DNA of 64,000 nt from Anisakis pegreffii. Lineage: Eukaryota; Nematoda; Chromadorea; Rhabditida; Anisakidae. The notes beneath the pieces were generated by a model. It did not search any database and was not told the origin of the DNA. It saw only the letters and a program-made list of their open reading frames with translations. The stretch covers positions 1 to 64,000 of the forward strand of contig JAPYMA010003054.1 of NCBI GenBank assembly GCA_035041965.1, in the 5' to 3' direction. Shown piece after piece: positions 15,201 to 26,000 of this stretch (positions within the stretch are counted from its first letter, which is position 1; each line of letters begins with the position of its first letter). Both the position numbers and the translations under genes were made by a program.

Positions 15201-18200
15201 ACTTATGAAACACATTCAATACGCCTTCGTTTCTTTTCATTCACTATCATTCAATTTCATTACAGAACAACACCAAAACTACACTCAATTGAATCATTTC
15301 ATCAATATATCCAAAAAAGAACACTGTTTCAATTCAAAGCAACGATAAACCCAAACAATTCAGAGAATACTAAAATGTCTTCAATGCACAAAACTGATAT
15401 TTTAATGATAGCAAAACTGACAACAAATAACTAAAAAGCAATGAACATCAATAGCAAATGAATACAAATGCCTGACCATTTACATCGCCACGAACCATGC
15501 GGAATCCGTTCGAGCGGAGGATCAAGACAATAGATATGGTACGAGACATCGCATTCATCACACAGCAATAAATTCGACTCATCACGACCGTCACCACATC
15601 CCTCACACACCGTACAATCCAAACAACGCCAACCACGCTTCACTACCGTTGAATTCAGCTAAAACATTAAAATATTGTGAATATTAACAATGTAAACCAC
15701 TTACTTTTAATGATTTAAGTCGATTATTTATACTTATAAGCTTAGATACCTCACCTAGTTCATGTTATTACAAATCTAAAAGTGCAAACTGCAATAACAA
15801 TGATAACAATTCCAATCAACGATAATGAATTCAGAACGATAATGAATTAATAACAAATAACTAATAATGATAACGAACTCAGGAATATAGTAATAACGTA
15901 AAACGAAACAACTATTCAAAATAAGGTTATCTAAAACAATTTACCAATCTTCAAGTGACCACTTCAATTGAACTAATCAAGAATTGGATGGAGAAAAGAA
16001 CTGGAATATCGAACCTTATCATGAAGGCCGACACAGTAGGTATGATAGTTCTGTGCACACGTGGCACAAGCTACCATCGTTCCCTCGGAATCCTTACCGA
16101 TACTGCCACAGATTAAACATACAGGCATTTGCATGAAGTACGTATGCTCTGATGATGTGACGACCACCGTTCGGATGTAATCGTTATCTTCCACTCGATT
16201 CTTACTCTCATCCGTCTCACCGTTCTCTTGGTTATGCTATAAGACAATCGATCGTTTTTGATGATTACTTTGAAATTTTCGCAGAATTACGCAAATTAAA
16301 TTATTTTTGCCACAATTTCATTTCAGCTTTGCATATCTTCATTCATTGGGACATACTGAATACGCGAATGATGAAATTCTAAACACTTCACCAAAACATT
16401 CGCAATGGAATTTCGTCGAGATAAATCACACAAAATACCAGTGATTATAAAATCTAATCACCTGCTCAGCAGCCTCACGACCGGCAGCACTCGAAGCAAC
16501 AAGCGCCAACATTGACGACGTCTTACCACCTCTGCAATATTTCATTCTTCAATACAATTTCATTGTAAATCTCCAAAACAAAGTATTCAATTACTCAAAA
16601 TAAAAGTGAACACGAAATCGTAACATTTTCATGAAGAAACTCCTCTTTCCTGATAACGAGCAATCATTTATTTGAAAGTTTCGAGATCAGTGAATCTTCA
16701 AAAAGCAATATAAAACCAAAAAGTACAAGTTCAGAAATTCAATTTCCGGAAGAACATCAAGTTTTCGAGTTACAATCGAGAATAAATTCGCATTCAATAA
16801 ACAGAAGGAAGGCACAAGATATAAAACGAAACACATTCACCTCGGTCTTCGTCCCCGTGTTCCTTTACCATTCTTATAGCCATTCCGACCGCCTCGTTTA
16901 CCTCGCATCGACACCGTGCCATTGCTGCTGTGCTCAGTCAAGTCACTGTGCGATGCTCGACCACGCATCATCGAACCTCGTCCACTGTACGGTTTCTTCT
17001 TACCACCTCCACGGCCACCTCGTCCCGAATGCGGTTGATACGGCAAGCTGTCACTTTTTTCTCGTCTTCAAAGGGTGATCATTTGATTCACATCGCAAAA
17101 AAACATCAATTTCAATTCAAATAAATAAAAATTCTCAAACAAATAAAAATATCTATGCGAAGACTCATATGAATACTGAATAGTAATGAGTGAAAATCTG
17201 AATGAGAATAATTAGGGTGATTTGATGAACATAGTTGCAACAATTATCAAATTACAACAGCAGCAGATAATCAATTATAACAGCTTAATCAAGGAAACAA
17301 TCCAGATTGACAGTGATCATTTGATTCAGATTAACAATTCAGGCGACCTTAAGTAACTAGCCCAATAGAACAACCTTGAAACTGATACGAAAAAGAAATA
17401 ATAATAAATCCAGAATAATCAAACAAATTGACAAACGGATAATAAAATGAGAAAAAGAAAATAATTTTTGCAGAAATAACCTCAGCGGTGGTCGAAAATC
17501 ATCGGTATCACTCGAGGCCGTATTGTCGAGAAAGAAGGCCGGAGAGGCTCGTGCCGAATTGCTTGCGGTTGTTGTCACGGTGGTTGTGGCTGGTGAAGAC
17601 ATTGCCGACGTGTCGCCACGACCTGAAATTACTGAGTTGAGCGAAAAGTTTTCTGATTTCTCGTTTGTTATTTCGTTTGTTATTTTACTTCACCAAGTAG
17701 ATTCCTCCTCTGATATCCTCAATCCTTCCATGATTCTATTCATCAGAATTATATTACTTCAACAGCACTTAAGAAGTCCAATGCCTTAATCCCACAGATA
17801 TTTTCGTTTGTTCATCGCTGATGATATATTGAATCAACTTAGTATATTGATAAAATGATCAATTGAATAAACAGCAAACAAAATAAGCAACAACTCGCAC
17901 GCAAAACAACATCTCAATACTTTGAATCACTCAAATATTCGCCCAGCAATTGAATAACAACCAACCAGGTGTATGTGAAGAAGCGATCGTGAAAATATCA
18001 TTGAATGTAGAGTCGATATTGGAAATTGCCAACGGGCTATTAGTGTTGCGATTTGCTGGCGAATCCGGTTGGACCGAGAATCCGGTGGCTTCGAGAGCAT
18101 CGTTTCTTGAGGTGGCGTCATCGTGCTCGTCTTGAGGACTTGTCGATGATACGGATGCGGGCGAAGGTGCCAGTGAACTACTACCGGCCGAAGTCATCAT

Positions 18201-20112
18201 CGCATCAGCCACCAACGGGGAATTTCGACACACAGCACAAACGTACTCACCTTCCAACGCATCAGCATCACACTCCGTATGAATCCATCTGATAATTTCT
18301 CATTTAATTACGGCTCTTTACTCATTCTCTACAGTATGGTATTTCCTATTTAATTAGCACTTTAATCCATATTCAACTCTCATTGAACAATTGATTTCTA
18401 TGCGATACCAAGTCCAAAACGAATGGTTCATCAATAGAGCCGTGGAAAAATTGAGCATTTCAAATAGTAGTCAGAAAATTTGTCTCGGAATTTTCACATA
18501 GCATAACGAAAAAACCTGATGAAGTCCACGTGAAACAGGCAGAAGAAAATGTTTATCTATAGAGTAGTCGAATTTTTTAAAATATATTCGAGGAAATTTA
18601 TCAGAAGACATTTGAATTATACGAGAATTCATTCAAAGTGAGTTCAAAAAATTACTTCCTACAAGCCGAACACAGTCGAACATTCGACGTGCTATTTATT
18701 GGTCGTGTACACATGGCGCAATGGGATGAGGAGGCTTGTTGCTGAATACGCTGCGGACATTCTGATGTACACACTTCACTCGAGCAATGACTGCACAACT
18801 GGAATCATTGTTGAATGAATATTATGACTCGATATTATTATGATTGTGATTAATAGTAAGTATTATGACAATTACTAATTAAATGTTAGCCAAATCATAG
18901 CCTGGCTCAGAATGTACCAATGATAGTGGTACACCATTCGGCTTCGAGCAAATCTGCCCTCCGGGAACGGGCGGAGAGTTTTGCTCGAACCCGAATGGTG
19001 TACCAATATCATTGATATTATGACAATGTTATTATCAATTATTTTATCATTGCAATCGCTACTCATTACATTCTGTATCATTATTACTCCACATTCATCA
19101 CTATTCACTGTCCGATGCTACATACAATGAACAGATAAAACTGATAGAAATTCACTTAATTGTTTCAAAAATTTCACAGTTCTTGGGAAACTTTTTTATG
19201 GAACTTCAGATTAACTATCCAGATAATCTGGTTCCTAACCATCACTACGCAATTTTGCTAGTAGTGTATTTCGCCTAAGCAGTACCGTTTGTTCACAAGA
19301 TTTGATTGATACTCTTATGAGCTCACTCATATTGAATGATGGAGATTGATTGATTTAAAGTAGATGAGAATTTCAAAATTTTCATTGTGCAAAAGTTAAT
19401 TAGAACAAACCATTCTGCGTTTTCGCGATGACTGTTCACAATTGGTGTTAGAAGTTGATGAGCATGAAATATGTCTGAAAGATTTTATCGATGTGAAATA
19501 TCTTATTTCTGGGATCTGAGAGGAACTTCTGCATAAACTTGGTGAAGTTGTTACGAATGTTTACGGATGCTAGCCTAGAAGTCACGAGTAACGACGGTTG
19601 CTTCCTTATTCCCGAGAAGTGTAAATATATTGTGGTGTGAGCTTTACAATAAGCAACTGGTTCACTGAGTGGTTTCGTTTACTCCATATGAATGAAATGA
19701 GAGGATTTGGAATTTTTAAATTTAAAATTTTCAAAGTTTGAAATAAAATGTCTGTAAATTCAGTCTACATTGCAACTGGTAATAAGCCATAAAACTGTTT
19801 CGATTCATGAGAAGATTTTGATGGTTTGAAAATAACGATTCTTCCGTCTCAATTTTAGCTTTATCGCCATAACCCACCCTGACCCAACCCTGCGTAAACT
19901 GTCTGGGTTAAGAATTTATTCGACGATGATATTTTGAAAGCTTAATACCTGCTGATGAAAGCATCTAATCGATGGTTGGATCGATGTTGTGCATTGTGGT
20001 GATTATTATTCGAATTATTATTGCTAGTATTGTTTTGACTATTGGATTTTGATGGAGATGGAGACGATGAAGAGACACTCGAAATTGCAATTGAACCACG
20101 TGTTTCGTTCAT
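1771..20112 (-). CDS. set-16: KMT2C/D-type histone H3 lysine-4 methyltransferase (set-16/MLL3-4 orthologue)
   Basis: Catalytic subunit of the COMPASS-like complex that methylates H3K4, chiefly monomethylation at enhancers, in the nucleus (family knowledge). I join 41 phase-compatible exons into about 2,565 residues. Domain order: Ser/Asn-rich N-terminus; a degenerate PHD finger (about 55-115); an Arg/Gly-rich stretch; a cluster of three PHD/zinc modules (about 375-590) with CLICG, CDECDVSYH and CPKCL; an HMG-box-like segment (923-1005); a Gln/Pro-rich exon (1138-1377); the C-L-H-C zinc segment (about 1765-1800); an extended PHD (about 1990-2100); FYRN (about 2143-2195); FYRC (about 2222-2310); SET (about 2423-2540) with YINHSCDPNC and GEELTYDY; and post-SET CLCGAPNC ending KWMN. 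The start ATG at 20112 follows an in-frame TGA. The neighbour SMARCAD1 is divergent. The size fits nematode SET-16 better than vertebrate KMT2C/D. Exon 1 and the starts of exons 22, 27 and 32 are the least certain parts. Confidence 0.95.
11653..11901 (-). other. set-16: HMG-box-like segment of set-16 (exon 17)
   Basis: One exon encodes 83 residues starting MGESIVERVNQATERWEEDE, with LYANVNYPEW, WCERVKHIHRMW and YVNKARENRA. It matches in order and spacing the HMG-like region of KMT2C/D. Its exact role in the family is less well defined than that of the PHD and SET parts. Confidence 0.8.
14377..16236 (-). other. set-16: PHD/zinc-finger cluster of set-16 (exons 7-10)
   Basis: Four consecutive exons encode the zinc-binding block typical of KMT2C/D. 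The first module has PVCLICG and CATCAQNYHTYC. The second has RGWRCLDCTVC, CDECDVSYHIYCLDPP and WRCKW. The third has CATCRRC, CETC, CPKC, CQHCQRWVHGKC and FRCSLCRP. In the family this block reads histone tails, including H4 for one of the fingers. All expected Cys/His ligands are visible after splicing, so the block looks functional. Confidence 0.9.
18918..19015. repeat. Hairpin (inverted-repeat) element, copy 1, in set-16 intron 1
   Basis: The two arms of about 35 bases (18918-18952 and 18981-19015) are near-perfect reverse complements, sharing GGTACACCATTCGG and TTCGAGCAAA. The centre, with GCCCTCCGGGAACGGGC, is itself self-complementary, so nearly the whole 98 bases could fold as one stem. 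A related but diverged copy lies at 53143-53261. The pair suggests a small non-autonomous transposon (MITE-like). No coding capacity. Confidence 0.75.
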
Positions 20113-23009
20113 CAGCCACCAAATCTTCGATGGAGTTGTTCACATCACTTCATTTTCATTCATTCCCTTAATCTGCTCGCATTGTTTCATATCACTTCGC
20201 TCGTTATTCTGATTCGTTTACTGATAAATCAAGAGGCGTACGATTATATTGAACGTTTCATGCATGTTTCAATCAACGCAAACGCATATTGCACAGATTT
20301 GAAAGAGTGATTATACATCTAATGATTACATTACCCGTGGTGTCCTGACCTGTATTAATAATGATAATGTCATGGATTCATAGGGTTCTTGCTATAGCAA
20401 ATGGAGTATGGTGAATGGGAAATTATCCGTGAGATGGAAAGTAATTCATTTTGCGGAACATTCGGCACCATTTGCATGTTAAATCGTTTCACTGTACTAT
20501 ATTCAAGCTTTTTTTGCCGGATGTTTCTTTGAAGCCATTGTAATGCGTGTAATTCTTATCGTTCGCGAAGAATTTGCTCGAGACATTCAACTCGGAGCAC
20601 TGAAGGGAACATTCGAGTTTATCAATAGCTGCACTGAACGCGATCAGTTCATAATCTTGATCGTTCTGATCACGAAAAAATCCCGCTCAAAACAGTTCAT
20701 TCCATAAAAAATAGTCGTTCTTTACTACGCTCTCGTTTCTTCACTAATCAACGGTTGGTGTGGGATGAGAGCCGGTAGGTTCAGTGCTCTCGAACGATGG
20801 CAATGAATTTCCAGACATAATGCTGACGGATTCTACTTATTAGCGTACACAGTATCGAGTGCGGATCATGGCAAAAAGCATGCAAATATGATAAAGATTG
20901 CAGAAAATGATCGAAAATGAAAGAGGTAATGGTTAATGAAAACACTGAAAACGATTTAAAAACTCCGATGTAAGGTACCAGCTAAGAGCTGCAGCTCGTT
21001 GAGATTCAATAGAACTATTGAATTGACCCCGCATCAGACGGGTTCTGAAGATATCGGAAATTTTGTTGGATTATAGTATGATGATGAGATGAAAATGTAG
21101 TATGGAATCTTGGCAGCGATCACAAATGCTAGTTGCGAAGCGGGCGATTAGAGCATTTCGTTTGTGTGTCTGAGGTGTCGATTCGGGCGAATTCAATCAC
21201 ACTCTCTAGTCGATCGAGCAATATCTTTGCATCCCTCTCGCACGTGAACATCCTCTTTGTTTCGATCGATTACAGCTGAATATTGGTGATGATCCATTTG
21301 CCGTGATTACTTTGGCTGAGCAATATTTAGGAATTTTGCATTTGGAAGACTTTACGGCGGAGTGAACCCGAAATTCTTGGACCTTTCAGATGGTATTGAT
21401 GAAAATGTTCATGAATTGATAGCTCTTGTTGAGTGGATGAACTGGAATAGCCTTCAAAATGTGAAGCGATCGCTTACAAGCTCAAATCTGAAGGCATAAT
21501 TCTGAGGAAAGCTTCTACAATTCTGAAATATGAAAGCCGAAATCAGAGGGTGCAAGTCATAAAAACACCCACATCAAATTTTGTGTTTGTTTTAGGGTTG
21601 AGTTCAGAATGTCAAAGAAAAAACAGATTCTTAATCAGTATGAAAAGTTCTACAATATATTATTCATAGGTGTCGGTTTAAATCTCTTTGTACAACTTCT
21701 AGTGAATATCTATACGAGTTTCTCGGCTTCTGATGCCAACAATGACAAGAATTTAAGCATCTCGATGAGGTACAGTAAAAACTTGTGCAGTCTTGAATGA
21801 GTACCTCTACAGTAAAGCTTGCTGTCCAAGGCATTTAGCAAATCTTCTTTTAGTAAATTTAGCATATCATCTTTTGGCTTACTGTAGTGTTGTTTTATGA
21901 ATTAGCGTTCAAAACAATTTTTACTCATTTTGCTCATATCAATTGCTACAGTAAGTAAACCACTGAAATACCTCAACTTGGATCATTTTAAACGTTACCT
22001 TCGTTGGTTTCATTGATTCCATCAATTGAATATTACAGTTCAATATCTATCGTATTGAAATACAGTAAATGCTCTTGTTCCTCTTCCATCCTACACACAA
22101 CTGAATCCCCTTAAAGATTAGAGAAAATATAAAGAAACTGAAAAATGATATCTATCCGATGAAAATTTATGTCTACTATAATAAGAAAAATCAAAACTTC
22201 TTAGCAATTTATGATTTTTGGAGACTGTTTTCTTTGATTTTCATCCCAACGGATTGCTTGTTTCATACGTCTTCTGTACGAGTTGATTGAGTCGAAATGA
22301 AGAAACAATCATTTAGTAGTGCTAAATACTGATGTTCTTCCCTATAGTATTGTTGAGATTCTACAATTTTCGCAATCAGATTCATAAAGCAAATTCCTAA
22401 CAATTGTTCATCATGGTCATAGTCTGTTTCATTCAAAATTTTCTCATTCGAATTCAATACGTTTTGGAATCAGCCGATAGCTTTCTGTGTGGTTCTTTCG
22501 GTAATTTCTCAGGTATTCTTGAGAAGTGTAAATGCATTTCTTGAATGTCATGTAAACTATTTAACATGAACTGCTGAACAACAATTTCTTACGATCGGAG
22601 CTGCTAGGTAACTTGATGAAATTTGTTTTGAATCGCCATGCAGCAGCGCGATGTGGCAATTACGTTCACACACCATTTCCTTATGTTTTCAACTTTTTGT
22701 GGTTGTCAGCATGATTTGTTTATTTTTTTGTTTGTTTGTTGTTTTGTTTGTTTAGTGAAAAGCCAGTTTTGGAGTGTTCCAATTCTGATGGTTTTAAAGT
22801 CGTAGCATTTTTTGAAATTCATCTGAATATTTTGAAAATAATTCAATGAAATGTTCATCTATCTGTACGTGTATTCGGCGAAATAGATCGAGCTGGAACC
22901 ACTGCTCTAATGTATTCGCATCGATTGACTGTGTCGAATTTTTGAAGGGTTTCCGGCAGAAGTGAACGGGAGAGGAAAATTTTATTCGGAGGAAATTAGC
23001 GTCCGAAAT
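20113..23009. promoter_or_regulatory. Divergent intergenic region between set-16 and SMARCAD1
   Basis: The two start codons are 2.9 kb apart and face outward, so this interval must hold both promoters and 5' UTRs. No ORF has family likeness. The right part (about 21773-22068) contains several copies of TACAGTA or its complement. A possible acceptor (CCGGCAG) at about 22960, just before the SMARCAD1 ATG, could be a 5' UTR splice or trans-splice site. No core promoter motif is convincing. Confidence 0.5.
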
Positions 23010-26000
23010 ATGAGTGCCGGATCATTTGCAATCGGTAATGAGAAACGTCGTGTTGCTCATCGAACCACCGCCTCGTCGGTGGATCTGATTCGTGAACTTG
23101 CCTTCAAACGACAGTCGCTCAGTAAAGTTGGTCTTTGCTTCAGTTGTTTTTGAAGACTTTATTCTTTGACTTTTCAAAAATTCATCGTTTACAAATTGAG
23201 GATTTTATTTTTGATCACCAAAAAATTGTTTTGTTTTCAGATGGTCAATCAAATGTCGTCAAAGAAAACTGATAAGAGTACAAAGAAAGAGAATCGTTTC
23301 CTCAATGGTGTCAAAGGTAATTGATTGAGTGATTTTCTGCCGAATTATTTGGCCTCATCGAATGACATTCAACTTTTCAATTGAAAACATTATATTGCTT
23401 AATTGTATGTGCTTAACTCAAACTCACGTTTGCTTTCAGCACATAAAAAGCATAATACGGCATCGTATAGTCGCAAGAAGATTTCATCAGATGACGAAGA
23501 TGAGGATGACTTGGCTTTGAACGGTGATGACTATGATTCAAAAGATGAACTGAAACTGTCAGAAGATGAGGAGAAGCCGCAAAGAAATGGCAGCAAACGC
23601 TCTCCCTTACCCCCCGCACCCGTACCGACATCCTCGACGTTACCATCAGTTTCCAGTGAACCATCATTTGAACAGAGGCAAATGATTTCTCTTTGACATC
23701 AGCGAGTTCCATAACTTCTGAGATAACAGCTTAACTAATAGTTGATTCAGTCTTTGAGATTTGAAGAGATTGATGAATTCCTGAATAGAGGTGGATACGT
23801 TTAGTTAGGCAGGAAAGAATATTTGGACGAATTATCGAAAAAGTGAATTTCGATGATAAAACAAGAAGATATGCTCTCAATGAACATTTGTATGAATTAG
23901 AGGGAATTCTGATGTCCAGAGCAAACTTAATATTGTAAGCGAGCACTTTCATGTGTTTCTGATTTTAGACTACGGACTCTATCGGATTCAGATTCGTCGA
24001 AATCTGAACCGAAATGGTTGTGTAAGCCACGGTTGAATGGTGTAAAATCCACCAACAAATCGCATCAGGTACGCCGGAAACGTGCGTTCATTCCATCGTC
24101 ATCGAGTGAAGAGGATATCGATGATAGCAGTAGTCGTCAGGATGAGAAGGTAATCGTATCGGTGAATGTTTTGAAATTTGACATTTTTAGTTGGAACTTT
24201 TTTGAACATTCGGTTTCGTCCAGTACACCAATTTTCACGAATATATTCGTATGTTGCAATGATAGTTTACAGTTATTTTATTCAGCCCGTCGTAACTCTG
24301 AAACAAATGGTGAAGAAGACAAAAAAGAGTCGAGCGAAGAAGGGCACGAACTCGAGTGACGAGAGTGATGCGATTGATTCGGAGGAGAACGCTCACTTCG
24401 ACAGTGATACAGATTCTGATGATAGCAGGGTTGGTGGTTGATTGAGTCATTTGGGAGAATATGTGAAGATGATTGATTTTGGGGTGAAACATGGCTGGCA
24501 GATGATTGTTTTTGAAATGATTCTCCACGCTTTCAAGGCTGGAGAGCATCGTTCGAAGAAACGTATCGGCGCAATGGCTGAGCTCTATACTCGATGTGTG
24601 GAATTCTTCAACACGGCGAATCGAGATAAACTGATGAGTGCGCCGAGAATGACTCCGAAAGTAGCCGATTATATCCTCGAGAATCGTCCCTTCGCTAGTT
24701 TCGAAGCATTGGTATGTGGTTTGCTGATGTGAACTAATAAGATGTGCAATGATATGATAGTAATATTCACCTTTCGACCTCGTCCATTTACAAGTCAATG
24801 TAGTAGCAGATAAAGAAGTTTCGCATTAAGGAATAAGGTATAACATGATAGTGGATCAAGGAAGACAAATAGGCATCAGAGCGGACATCATTAAAATGGA
24901 GTATATATTTGGGATTGAAAGATTTTTTCGAGTGATTTGATACTTGAGTTCATTTTAATGGCTGTGTACATTGCAGCAAAGGCGTCTATCGGAATGTCCT
25001 CGTGGTTCAAGCATAGTTGAGCAGTATCTGGACTATTTGGAGAATCGTGGTATATTAGAAGCAATTTTGGACGATTGCAAACATCATTCTGAAGAAATGC
25101 AAACTGCCTTAGAAACATTACGTCTGGAGCAATTACCTTCACTGCCGACACTTCTAAATAAAAAGTTTTTTTTTGATTTTATTGTCTTGTAACATTTGGA
25201 TGAGTTAAAATCTGAACTTGTAAATATGCAGAAAGATTGAATTGGTTCTAATGTCTTTCAAATTTTGAAATTGACTTTATAATGAAACGTCTGATAGTGG
25301 GTGTTACAGCTATTCACTTCATCCATATCAACGAGTCGGACTGAACTGGTTGATAATGATGGATAAATTGAAATTGAACGCGATATTAGGCGATGAAATG
25401 GTTGGTGAATTTTTGTTGTTTACTTCACAAATTATTCAGTTTATTCAGTTTTTTATTTACTCGTTATCTGAATGTCAATTTGTTATTTATTATATAGTTA
25501 TTCACTGGTATGTTTATTTGTTCATCAATTCGTTTAATGCTGCGTTCAGTGTTCCATCGAAATCGTCGCACAGAATATTTTTGTTTGGGAGGAAGAAGAG
25601 TTTCATGATTGATTGTTTCAAGGGACTGGGAAAGACAATTCAAGTGATCGCTTTTCTGGCATATCTGAAAGAGAATAACGTCATTGGACCGCATCTGATT
25701 GTGGTGCCATCGTCAACAATCGAAAATTGGATGGCAGAATTGATGCGGTGGATACCGTCGATCAAGATTCTCACTTACTATGGAAGTATGGACGATCGAC
25801 GGCATTTGAGGGCGATGGCCACTGATAAATCGGTAACACAAACGAGTTCAATTGGTTGACAATGTATTGCTGAAATATTTTCTTAGAATTGTTTATGTCA
25901 TTCTCTGAGGATTTTCGTTTCTTTATGCGAGTAAAGATTTCATCCGGCAGCAACTAGACTCGGAACCGTTTTGTGCACGTTTTTGTTGCGTTGTGGATTG

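Larger units (their letters stand above)
9573..20112 (-). other. set-16: set-16 exon map, exons 1-21
   Basis: Exons in transcript order: 20112-19949, 18790-18656, 18288-17966, 17622-17481, 17065-16841, 16531-16462, 16236-16015, 15658-15477, 15177-15016, 14654-14377, 14105-13927, 13724-13524, 13272-13123, 12796-12640, 12486-12413, 12101-12000, 11901-11653, 11491-11393, 11048-10887, 10630-10494, 10291-9573. Every join keeps frame and uses GT-AG. Exon 1 is joined to exon 2 only by phase and PHD context. The exon 2/3 join restores a PHD core (CSACRKW then HTEC), which supports it. Exon 21 (719 bases, Gln/Pro/Gly-rich) is the longest. Confidence 0.8.
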
